A stretch of 64,000 bases of DNA, taken from Zea mays. Taxonomy: Eukaryota; Streptophyta; Magnoliopsida; Poales; Poaceae. Below are positions 54,721 to 64,000 of the stretch, one piece after another (position 1 is the stretch's first letter; each line of letters starts with the position of its first letter). The DNA lies in contig NC_050097.1 of NCBI RefSeq assembly GCF_902167145.1, forward strand, positions 230,721,034 to 230,785,033, in the 5' to 3' direction. The notes beneath the pieces were generated by a model. That model saw nothing but the letters and a program-made list of their open reading frames with translations. It was not told the DNA's origin and searched no databases. Both the position numbers and the translations under genes were made by a program.

Positions 54721-55148
54721 AGATGGACCGATATACTGTACAACATCGAAAAGGGACAATGATATTTGATAAAAGACGATCTCTATTGGAGATTGTTTTT
54801 CTTCTCTGAGCCTTATAATTTAAGATAGAACCTCATTTAAGACATTTGTTTGAGATGCTGTTTTCTTTTAGAAAACTCAAGTCACCACCCATTAATATGA
54901 AAAAAAGACCATCTTAGTAGCAAACAACAATGGACACGATGACGATGGCGGTGCAAAATACTTTACTTCTACCTATCATATTAATTACTATACAAACTCA
55001 AAAATAGAGTTTGATGGGGTGCGGAATGAATATCGGGAACAATAACTTTCTCGTTTCGAATATTGACCGACTTGGTAAAATTCTGGACTATACCCAAGAG
55101 TTCACTAAAAGACTGCACTCATGTAAAGGACTAAAGGAGTACGGTCTA
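54721..55148. other. Unassigned spacer
   Basis: AT-rich, no supportable gene, only short frames. Confidence 0.4.
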
Positions 55149-55412
55149 CTCCATCTGTCTCTTTTAACTGTTGTTCTGTTTCTGAGAAATGAAACATCCT
55201 TACCTTTATTCAAATAATCAAATATGTATTAAAAATGTTAATAGTTATGACTTACTATTAGTGTTATTTGATAGATTGTTGAATCTATTATTTTATAATA
55301 AACTTAATTAGAGATATAAATGTTACTGATATTAATTCTCTATAAAATCTAGTTAGATTTAATAAAACAATCAGTATAAATACGGTAGCGACCTTTGAAA
55401 AGAGGAAGGGAG
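55149..55412. mobile_element. Stowaway-like MITE (~264 bp)
   Basis: ctccatctgtctctttt at the left and aaaagaggaagggag at the right are imperfect inverted repeats of the CTCCCTCCGT type, each beside a TA. The inside is AT-rich and non-coding. Confidence 0.55.
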
Positions 55413-55437
55413 TAATAGTAAAAGTGTTCACAGTAAC

Positions 55438-55992
55438 TGTTGACACCTTTTTGGGGCGCCAATCACTCAACACGAACTAGCGGCGGTGCTCCCTGTACAG
55501 GGGCGGACGGTCCGCGGCCAGGGGTCGGATGGTCCACGGCTTGGCGCGAGGCTAGGGTTTCCTGCCTGACGGCCGGACGGTCCGCGCGTACGCAGGGGCG
55601 GCGGAAGATCGCCGGTGGCGCCTAGATCTCGCTCCCGGGAGGGACCCCGTCGGGGAGGAGAGATCCTAGGTGATGTCTAGGCTCGGGCAGACCGAGGAGA
55701 ATTTAGGGATTGAGAGGCTAACCTAGAACTAGACTAGAACTACTCCTAATTGTACATGAAATAAACGCGAGATAGAAGTGTTATTGATTCGATTGATAAT
55801 TACAAATCGACCGTATACCTCTCTATTTATAGAGGAGGGGGCTGGACCCTTTACAAACTAATCTACCGAGCTAATTTCGCGAATCTAGCTAACAACCGTA
55901 GCACAAAACTCGGAACCCTAATCTGCTCTACGCACGTGCGGACCGTCCGGCCTCAGGGCCGGACCGTCCGCCGCTCATTTTGGAGCTCAACA
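55438..55992 (-). repeat. Gag-only Ty3 3' LTR
   Basis: Minus TATA box (plus tatttata at 55824-55831) inside the palindrome cctctctatttatagagg. It lacks about 77 bp present in its partner, including one ggccggacggtccgcg unit and the cgacgtagagtcgaag stretch. Confidence 0.9.
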
Positions 55993-58900
55993 TATGCCCC
56001 CTGCCTTTTGGTGGAGCTGAGCGAACCAAAAGCAACTAACTCGATGTAATCACATCGGTTTTCTTAGGCATCTTGCCACTTACTAGGATGGTACGCAGTG
56101 GCCTTGATCTCGATGGTTGACTCAACGGACGTGACCCCTTTAGCATTGATCGAACTGTCAGTCCCAACACCGCCGAGCGTCATACTGGTCCTGACCAATT
56201 CGTCACCTTGCTAATTTTCTGAGTGCTCTGGCATAGCTCCGTAGTCGACCAGGTCTTCTCGCAGGTCGTCTTCCTCCATGGGTGTTGGTACGTTGTTGGA
56301 GGTGTCTTGGTGTAGTGCAGATGGTTCGGCCTCAGGGGTTGGATGGTCCGCGCCCTGTGCGGATGATCTGGCCTTTATGGTCAGACTGTCTACCATATCT
56401 GCATAGAGCTGCACAGTTGTGGTTTTATTTTCCGTCTTTGTGGCCGTTTGATTTTTTTCAACGGCCTTTGGTCTCCATCTCTTTTGTGGTGGCAGATACT
56501 GCGGATGCGTGTTATTGAATATTTTTCCTGCCTCCTTTTCCTTGATCTCCTTTGCTCTTAGGCACTGCAATTTTCGCTTTTGCGATCGTGTCGGCATGGA
56601 GTATTTTGGATTGATTGTTTTGTTGACAGTCGTATTTTCTTTTTGTTTGTGCTGGCCGATTCATCAAAAATCATCGACCCTTTGTCATCTTCCTGTATAA
56701 TGACATATGTTGTTCCTATTTTGATGAAGTCTCCTTTTGTTGTCCTACTGGAGGCTATAGCTGTATGTCCCCCTGTCGGATTAATCGGTCTTTGCGTCTG
56801 AGTGGTCCGACAATCTTGTTGGGCCCGTGCTCGCGAACCAGATTGAGGGGCTTTCAATCAGTCTTGTACTGGAGGTGTCAACCTGTCAAAAACAGATGAT
56901 TGAGGTGCCCCCCAGGCGGGGTATTGTGGTATCCCGAATGGATATGGAGGTGCGCCCCACATCTGATTCGGGATATATGGTGGCAGTGGTATGTATGTAT
57001 AATGACATAACATGGGTGTATGTGGAGGTGGAAGTGTCCACGCATGTGCGTTAGGCCTTAATTGAACATTATGACCTCATGTCCTTTCCGATTGGCAAGG
57101 TGGTCCAATCGGCCTAACCTGCTGCTGCTCCTGGGTGGGTAAGCGAGGTCGCTTTGGTGGCCGGTCACTGGGGCCGGCCTTCTTTTTCACATATTTAGAC
57201 AATAATTGATCGAAGGTCGGGCTTGATTTGACCAACCGACTAGCTGCCTTGAACATGTTAGTTTTCCATGTACCTATTTCTGGTTGTCGTGGTTTGAAGG
57301 TACATGGTCGCCGTGGCTCCTTGGCGTTGCCGGATCGTCTATTGGAATGACCCGGACTGTCTCGCGAGGTCCCGGACTGTCCGCGTCTGTGTACCGGACC
57401 ATCCACGATGCGCAGAACAGGTTCCCGCGTTCGGTCACCTGCTTGCGATTGCCCCCAGCGTTTGTGATGGTAACCTTCAGAGTCTCCCCTCCATCAGGAG
57501 TCTTCTCGGCAACCACCTTCCTGCAAGAAATTTTATTATTTCCATCGGCCTTTCGTGCGTTGCCGATGATGACTTCCTTGCCTTCACCCTTATCGGTCGC
57601 GCCGGGCCAAATTAGGACTTTCTTGGTCGATCACATTCATTGGGAAGGGCTCCGTGTTCTCCTGAAATTTCAATCGTCCCTCATTAATGGCCGATTGGAT
57701 TTGTCGTCGAAACACATTACAATCATTAGTGGCATGTGAAAATGAGTTGTGCCACTTGCAATATGCGCGATGTCTTAGTTCATCGGCGGGTGGAACAATA
57801 TAATCTATCTTAATGTTGCCATTTTTTAGTAATTCGTCGAATATCTTATCGCATTTGCCAACATTGAATGTAAACTTAACCTCCTCTTGCCGTTTCTTTT
57901 TGAACCAGCTGCAAGGAGGAATAAGCCGAAGATTTGGCTTGCTCGGGCCAACTATTTCGGCAGTGTAAACTTCCTTTGGTTCAACGTCCAAACTACTTTG
58001 ATTGTGTTCTACTACATGGACATTATGATGAACCGTTTTGACTAGTTCTTTGCTTCGGCTTACACAAGCCAAAGCTCTCTAATGTAATTGTGCTAGCGTA
58101 AAGAACTGGATGCCCTCTAATTTCTCTTTTAAATAATAGCGCAATCCATCAAAGGCTATTCTCGCCAGTTGTTTATCTGTTAAATGAATTTGAAAACATC
58201 GGTTTCTCGTATCCCGGAATCTCCGGATGTAATCATTAACCGATTCATCATTTTCTTGTCGTAGGGCCATTAAGTCTACTAAATCTAGCTCGTAATCGCC
58301 ATAGAAGAAATGTTCATGAAATTTTTGTTCCAAGTCTCCCCATGACAAAATGGAATTAGGGGGAGCGTGGCATACCATGTGAATGTAGTCCCTGTTAAAG
58401 ATAATGAAAATAAACGCACACGGAATGCTTCGGTGTCAACCAATTCTCCTCATTGTGCTAAGAACTGGTCTATGTGCTCACACGTGCTCTTTCCTTGGTC
58501 ACCCGAAAACTTTGTGAATTCGAGTATTCTGGTCCCCTATGGGTATGGGAGACGGTCAAACTGGCTATTATAAGGTCTCCGATATGAATGCCCTCCGGGG
58601 ACTATACTAACTCCGAGCTTATCTCGGAACGCCCCAGCTATTTCCTCTCCTAATACATCGATGGCAGCCGGTGGGAGACCACCGGCTCTTTGGTCCAATA
58701 TGGGTGAGTTTGTTTGGATGTTGGTATATTGTTTTCCTCCCCATTGGTTTGGGTTTTGCGGCACATTAATACATGCCCTATGAGGCTCATAGGACTGGCC
58801 ATTCCTTTCTGGCCTTCTGGGGGGCGGAAAGTACTCACTCTCACGGTTTTGGTAGATTATATTATGGTGCTGGTGTGTCGTATGGTGAGATGGTGAGTCT

Positions 58901-59017
58901 AGCTGGGACGGATACGGAGTTGGATATCCATCCTTCTCAAAAAAAAACTATGTGCCAGACCGTCCGGTTAAATACGCGGACCGTCTGACATTATATTCGG
59001 ACTGTCTGGCGTCATAT

Positions 59018-59266
59018 GCGGACGGTCCGAATGGGTTATCTAGGGTTCGCACGGTATGTGGCGGCTTGGGTGCAGGCCTCGGTAATTCGCTTCTAAAAAT
59101 AGGATCGGTCGCCGCTGGCCCGGACGGTCCGCGCTCACGTGCGGACGGTCCGAATGGGTTATCTAGGGTTCGCACGGTATGTGGCGGCTTGGGTGCAGGC
59201 CTCGGTAATTCGCTCCTAAAAATAGGATCGGTCGCCGCTGGCCCAGACGGTCCGCGCTCACGTGCG
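59018..59266. repeat. 123-bp in-frame tandem duplication in gag
   Basis: Two units, from 59018 and 59141, are nearly identical; they begin gcggacggtccgaatggg and include tcgctgtgg-free gag linker coding sequence. The period of 123 bp equals 41 codons, so the Gag frame is kept. A partial third unit begins at about 59264. The GGACGGTCC palindrome sits at the unit edges. Confidence 0.85.
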
Positions 59267-59845
59267 GACGGTCCGGACATGCGTAGATCGGCAAATTTAT
59301 CGCCGATGTGCATGGGAGGCTGTTGTTGCCCAAGGTACATGTCTATCGACATCCATTAAAGGAGTTGTGACTGGTCGTGACAACCTGTAGCCGATGAATT
59401 ACGTGTGTATTCCCTCAATTCAACCTCGTGCGAAGGAAGATTCGCAATAGTAGACTTATCAAGCGCACGTACTAGCCTTTTATGATCATTTTGTATATCC
59501 CCTACGATACGTTGCATCTGCTCTCGCTGTTCGTCTATGTAAGCTTTAAGAGATTGGAGTTCATTGGTGCTACTTACATTGGGGGTATTTGTAGTAGGTC
59601 GGAGCGAAGCCAGATCTGTCGTCCGTTGTCGAACGACTTTGTTGTTCCTGTCCACCTTGAAGTCGGCCAGGAATTTTGCCTTTGCTTCCTGGATCAGCTG
59701 CTCCTGGCGCTCCAAGAATAGGAGCTGTTCTTCAGCCGGCAAGGTTTCCCATGTTGGCTTGATGATATTGCCGGTGGAAACTTCAGAGCTATCCTTTGAA
59801 TCAGCCATTGAGGGCCGATCTCGATAGGTATATAGGAAATCGTCC

Positions 59846-59867
59846 CCACCGGAGTCGCCAAAAAGTA
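59846..59867 (-). promoter_or_regulatory. Gag-only Ty3 primer-binding site
   Basis: Immediately inside the 5' LTR the minus strand reads TGGCGACTCCGGTGGGGA, a primer-site sequence seen in other grass gypsy elements. The cognate tRNA is not assigned here. Confidence 0.6.
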
Positions 59868-60499
59868 TGTTGACACCTTTTTGGGGCTCCAATCACTCAA
59901 CACGAACCAGCGGCGGTGCTCTCTACACAGGGCCGGACGGTCAGTGGCCAGGGGCCGGACGGTCCGCGGCCTGGCGCGAGGCTAGGGTTTCCTACCTGAC
60001 GGCCGGACGGTCCGCGCCCTGAGGCCGGACGGTCCGCGCGTGCGTAGGGGCGGCGGGAGATCGTCGACGGCGCCTGGATCTCGCTCCCGGGAGGGACCTC
60101 GTCGGGGAGGAGAGATCCTAGGTGATGTCTAGGCTCGAGCAGACCGACCTAGACTCCTCTAATCGACGTAGAGTCGAAGAGAAGCGGAGAATTTGGGATT
60201 GAGAGGCTAACCTAGAACTAGACTAGAACTACTCCTAATTGTACAGGAAATAAACGCGAGATAGAAGTGTTATTGATTCGATTGATGATTACAAATTGGT
60301 CGTATACCTCTCTATTTATAGAGGAGGAGGGCTGGACCCTTTACAAACTAATCTACCGAGCTAATTTCGCGAATCTAGCTAACAATCATAGCACAAAACT
60401 CAACTCTAATCTGCTCTGCGCACGCGCGGACCATTCGGGCCACAGGCATGGACCTCCGGACCGCGCCGGACCGTCCGCCGCTAATTTTGGAGCTCAACA
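59868..60499 (-). repeat. Gag-only Ty3 5' LTR
   Basis: Full-length partner, minus TATA box at 60313-60320. Palindromic cggacggtccg units lie at 59934-60040 and 60425-60480. Confidence 0.9.
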
Positions 60500-60821
60500 G
60501 TAACATCTAGAAAATGGTAACAGTAATTATAGCGAGTGTTCCATTAGTTTTTTTTTTATTTACATCTTTCATCGGAGTAGTTCGTATGAACACACGTGTA
60601 TTCGTACTACATGCACCCTACACACCACACGCGGACAGGAAAGACCTACAGCTACAGGTACACGCAGACGAGAATACCTTTTTCCTTTTTCTGCGTGCCT
60701 CGAGATCTTCGCCTTCCTCTACCCTCCGTTTGACCAATCCAGTGCCCCCTCGCCGGCCTTCCTTCCTCGGGCGGGGCGGATAGTTGCATTGGCATAGTAA
60801 AGAAACGGGTCGTATAAAAAA

Positions 60822-60900
60822 CACTTTCTTCATTTCTTTTGTTTATCGTCGTTTAGTTAAAAAAAACTAGCGGATGATAAATATTCGAGAAAGTAGATAG
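60822..60900. mobile_element. Decayed Stowaway-like MITE relic
   Basis: Parallel to the MITE at 46030-46108: ttcttttgtttatcgtc..., aaactagcggatgataaatattcgaga, ending agtagatag before TA. The left inverted repeat is eroded. Confidence 0.5.
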
Positions 60901-61137
60901 TACATAAATTAATATAATAATGTATAATTATATTTTATTACTTATTTTAAGGATATGTTCATTAACAAAAATTGTTTATATAGAGTTGTTCTTTAGCTTT
61001 AGATAATTATACCAAAAATAGGTCTTAACAAAGACATAATTCTCCTATACCCTATAGAAATATGCAACTTAACTCCTGTAAAATTAGATAACTAGGTTTG
61101 TAAAAGTCGAGTGGCATAGTTATCATGCACCCGTCCA

Positions 61138-61158
61138 CCCCCCCCCCCCCCCCCCCCC
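61138..61158 (+). repeat. Poly-C tract (C21)
   Basis: Uninterrupted run of 21 C residues. Its length is likely variable and error-prone in sequencing. Confidence 0.95.
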
Positions 61159-62159
61159 ACGGTATTCTTTAGGCCGGACTCTCTCGAGTAGGTTCCACAG
61201 AGGACCTAAATTTTTGGAAAGATTTCTATCCTCTAAGTATTTATTAGTGTTGTCTAAACGGCACTTTATATTTAGAGAACGTTGTTGGGTTCTCTATATA
61301 TAAATTTTCTCTCTCATCATATCTAGTCTCTACCCATTTCAATACTTTAAATAACAGATTCAGCAAAAACTAAAATATGTACTATGTATGCGAGAGTATG
61401 ATAAATACGTACGTATAAGAATTAAAAATAAATATGTCTCTAATATAGGTATATTTACGTATAGAGAACATTGTTGCATAGGAAGAAGATATATATGGTA
61501 AAGTTTTTTAGAATAGACGGTAAAAGACGGATATACATGATAGATATAGATACAATTAAACTTAAGGTCTCAGGAGTAGTACACAGATGAGAAGGGTACG
61601 TACAGCCAATGAGAGTGAGACAGCGTTCATGAGCCGTCAAGCGTGCGACGTGACTTGGCTGGCGGGCTAGCTGCACAAACCAAAGGCTACCTTTTTTCTT
61701 TGGTGCGCGTACGAGTACACTACCACTTTGTACGTGGTCGTCGTCAAGTACGGCGGGGAGGGAGGCTGACCACCCACGAGCGGAGTGGAGTGACCGACCA
61801 GCGGGCAGGACCGCAGCGGCAGTGCGCGCGAGAACCCACGCGCGCAGGCCATGGAAGATGGTGGCCGGCCGGCGCGTTCGGCGACACACCGCCCGGTCTC
61901 CGAGTGCAACGCCCTCCCTTTCTGCACGCCTTTGTCCCCGGCCACGGCCGCGCGCGGTGCCGGCACGCGCACCTGCATCTAACCAGCCCTACCGCCGCGT
62001 CTATCGGTCCACGCCCGATGCTTCAAAAACGCAGTGCATGTATCTCTACTTACAATGACTTCTTCAAGCGATTCATAAATAGCTTCCTTTTTAACATATT
62101 ATAAATATATAGGCCACATGATGGAGGGAGAAAGACGTGTTGCGGTAAGATAGAATAAT

Positions 62160-62249
62160 AATCGTTCCGTACTTTTTTATTTATTGTATTTTAATAAAAA
62201 AATAAACTAGCGGACGATAAATATTATAAATATTTGAGAACAGGGATAG
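62160..62249. mobile_element. Second decayed Stowaway-like MITE relic
   Basis: tcgttccgtacttttttattt...aaactagcggacgataaatatt...tttgagaacagggatag, followed by TA. It shares the central actagcgg(a/g)(c/t)gataaatatt block with 60822-60900 and the related actagtcggcgacaaatatt of 46030-46108. Confidence 0.5.
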
Positions 62250-62339
62250 TAATAAATAAAGCGGCTTGTATTCTATGTTCTGTTAACAATTAACTATGAT
62301 GTGTGAATAACCGCCAGTCAAGAGAGAAACAGTACTTAC

Positions 62340-63036
62340 CAGATTGTGAAGCAAATTAATCTGCAGGTTTGTTCCTCAAACAAATCAGGTAGATGTTTCC
62401 TCATTGCAGCCTCCTCCAAATTCACGGCGTCATCCTTTCCTGGAACTCCATCCCACGCATCTTTGGACCACCCTAATTGCCTGTAGTTCAGTGAGTACAA
62501 ATGATGGTCTTCAACTTGCTGTCAGCAGAGGGGCAGTACGTAGTGTAAAATCTCAGAACATGCATACTAATTATTGGAAGAAGAAAAAACGACAATCTCT
62601 TAATTGTAAAAATAAGTAGACATTTCAACGAGCATCTTACCCAGCAGAAGACAAGCGTGCCAAATTAAACTATGCAATTGCCAAAATAGCGCAGGGAATG
62701 CACATGTTCCCCTGTCAAAAATTAAAAACCCCCTAATGTTATGTTTCTTGCAGTAATGTGCACAAGTCTCTATCAAAAATGCTAACAGGAGGATAGTGGC
62801 AAGCATTCCCATAAACAGCCGAACCATACGAATCGCTGTGGAAGCCCACAACTTCTTTGTTAGATAGGGCACATTATTAGGCTTTGCTAGTGACTAAAAA
62901 CATGTCACAAAGGATGCGAGTTCTAAATGTGTAGAGTACTTACAACGACTTCATCAGGCAATAATTCATACACCTTGGTAAGCAGTAATCTTTTGCTGTT
63001 ACTCTGTGGGATCTCTAGCTCGTACTCTATATGGGC
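62340..63036 (-). pseudogene. Putative minus-strand host gene or gene fragment with three probable exons (membrane protein, unidentified)
   Basis: Three stretches look like exons by splice signals and open frame. The first is 63036-62944 (31 codons, after TTTTCAG, before GTAAGT), reading AHIEYELEIPQSN through VYELLPDEVV. The second is 62893-62641 (after TTTTTAG, before GTAAGA), with LTKKLWASTAIRMVRLF and a strongly hydrophobic membrane-like segment (MLATILLLAFLI). The third is 62518-62340 (after CTGACAG, before GTAAGT), containing YSLNYRQLGWSKDAWDGVP and MRKHLPDLFEEQTCRL. I do not recognise the family. The first intron would be only 50 bp, and the join of exons two and three is out of phase, so it may be a decayed or captured gene fragment. 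Upstream and downstream exons were not found. Confidence 0.45.
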
Positions 63037-64000
63037 CTGAAAACAAAGAAGAAGAAATGTTCAGAGCGAACTCCATCCCAGCTTCAAAGGTTCAGGGCAA
63101 GAAAACAGTTTACATGCATCTATCATCATCGCGTTATCGAATTACGGGTCGATCACACATAGATCGGACACGTGATAATACAATCTGCTAAACCAGCTCA
63201 ACATCCCAAAGCTGCTGCAAAAAGCTCGGATTATATCAGTGGTAATCAAGGGATGACTAATTTTTTTTAGTGGTAAAGAAGGGGACGAGTGTAGCTTTCA
63301 TCGGTCTGTAAGAAATTTGAGCGAATTCCCTAGATGCCATAATCGCCGTCACACGTACCGTCTGCTTCCATTACTGGTACATGGGACCCACTTGTCATAT
63401 TCGAACCTTTCTATCTCTGACCGTCAGTCCGTCACACGCACGCATATACGCTTGCTGTCCTCTGGAAACTGTGCATTTTGTTTAAAAGATTGTCTTGGAA
63501 TCTGATACCCCCACACGCATCATGGATAGGGAAGGAATCTAGCTAGGGGTGATTGCATGGTTCCTAGTCTAGCTGAGAATAAGAGATGCTGTCTGTCTGT
63601 ATAAAAAATAATATATTGTATATATAGGATTAAACCAATACTCCTACAAGATTATAATCATAGTTTTTATAATCTTAAAATAAATGGTGATTCAAAAGAA
63701 CTAAAAATAAAAGGAAACATAATAAAGAAAAAGAAAGTGAAAGCTACTTGGGACGGGGATACCATTTTTGGCCCGTTCACCCACTCCACGCGCGCGCAAC
63801 CCAACCTCAATGTTGCGTCGACATATGGGGCCCGCTGGCCAACCACTAGCCCTCACGCGCACGCGCGTTTCCGAGTCGCTGCTGGCGGGACCGCCCAGTC
63901 AGTCTCTCACGCGCGCGCAGCAGCCCACTAGGTTATTAGGCGCCGACACCGCGTCCCCACCGGTCATCCTCGCGCGCCTTGCCTCTTTACGCGCTGACCC
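63037..64000. other. Right-end spacer, GC-rich toward the window edge
   Basis: Possible upstream part of the minus-strand gene. At 63790-64000 cgcgcg strings and ccgcc blocks suggest a promoter-like GC-rich region for a gene on either side, but no start codon context or motif decides it. Confidence 0.35.

Larger units (their letters stand above)
56211..59892 (-). pseudogene. Gag of the gag-only Ty3 element, interrupted
   Basis: The frame starts near 59820 (MADSKDSSEVSTGNIIKP), with a helical segment (LKAYIDEQREQMQRIVGDI), then a Pro-rich linker holding a 41-codon tandem duplication. The Retrotrans_gag core at 58079-58378 has SWGDLEQKFHEHF, ESVNDYIRRFRDTRNRC and GLRYYLKEKLEG. A conserved tail follows (CKWHNSFSHATNDCNVFRRQI) and a region with LLSKYVKKK and RPPKRPRLP; the last frame ends at 56211. 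No protease or pol motif occurs anywhere. Stops lie at 59356, 58948 and 58537, and frameshifts near 58400-58530 and 56560-56600. The first two stops fit CAA/CAG to TAA/TAG changes. It is not translatable as one protein now. Confidence 0.8.
55438..60499 (-). mobile_element. Gag-only Ty3/gypsy element
   Basis: LTRs 55438-55992 (555 bp) and 59868-60499 (632 bp) begin TGTTGACACC and end GAGCTCAACA. The TSD gtaac is at 55433-55437 and 60500-60504. Minus orientation follows from the primer site TTTTTGGCGACTCCGGTGGGGA inside the right LTR and the purine tract AAAGGCAGGGGGCATA beside the left LTR. The internal 3.9 kb encode Gag only, with no protease, RT or integrase motif. Both LTRs carry GGACGGTCC-type palindromes. 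Confidence 0.9.
60505..62339. other. Spacer with Stowaway relics and a C21 tract
   Basis: Mostly AT-rich. A GC-rich block at 61700-62000 has cgcgcg strings but no protein frame with recognisable motifs. I see no convincing gene; the 3' exons of the minus-strand gene at 62340-63036 might extend here but were not found. Confidence 0.4.

Noticed and set aside
58952..59359. Plus-strand 135-codon repetitive frame
   Set aside because: It is the complement of the duplicated Gag linker; palindromes make both strands look open.
61643..62104. GC-rich 153-codon frame as a possible gene
   Set aside because: No domain, no codon pattern, and equally long frames on the other strand; composition alone explains it.

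Overview
The window is plant nuclear DNA, most likely from maize or a close grass relative. The evidence is Sirevirus-type LTRs full of CACCGGACAGTCCGGTG palindromes, Tat-lineage Ty3/gypsy elements whose LTRs begin (element sense) TGTCGGGGACC, Stowaway and hAT miniature elements, and a GC-rich grass-style host gene. Most of the 64 kb is transposable-element sequence. No rRNA, tRNA or CRISPR locus was seen.

Layout. 1-1178: part of a minus-strand Sirevirus LTR. 1179-3420: hAT remnants with a transposase C-terminus, interrupted by a complete 605-bp TRIM (2411-3015) with a perfect 5-bp target duplication. 4465-5274 (minus): the one convincing intact host gene, a DUF4228/PADRE protein. 5994-31710: a three-level nest. 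A decayed copia element (TSD ataga) was hit by a Tat-lineage gypsy element (8394-29622, TSD ttatt), which was hit by a very young gag-only Sirevirus (14249-23179, TSD gcgac). All three lie in minus orientation. The gypsy element also carries an opposite-strand, intron-containing ORF with its own TATA box, and the young Sirevirus split that ORF.

31716-37164: a MITE, a collapsed gypsy derivative (33040 to about 36280), a CACTA-like fragment and unassigned DNA. 37165-46183: an old plus-strand Sirevirus (TSD aatag) with wrecked gag-pol, a probable solo LTR inside it and a Stowaway MITE in only one LTR. 46468-47345: a truncated LTR. 47346-54255: a chromovirus-like gypsy element with 3.8-kb LTRs and almost no coding capacity. 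54256-55412: MITEs and spacer. 55438-60499: a gag-only Ty3 element (TSD gtaac) with GGACGGTCC palindromes. 60505-64000: low-copy-looking spacer with MITE relics, a C21 tract and probable exons of a minus-strand host gene or gene fragment (62340-63036).

How the parts relate. Three elements (14249-23179, 8394-29622, 55438-60499) keep gag but lack a usable pol, so they look like families that must borrow enzymes from autonomous relatives. LTR divergence judged by eye orders the nest as expected: outer copia about 4-5 %, gypsy about 2 %, inner Sirevirus about 0.1 %. All boundaries and divergences were read by eye, with no alignment or database search.
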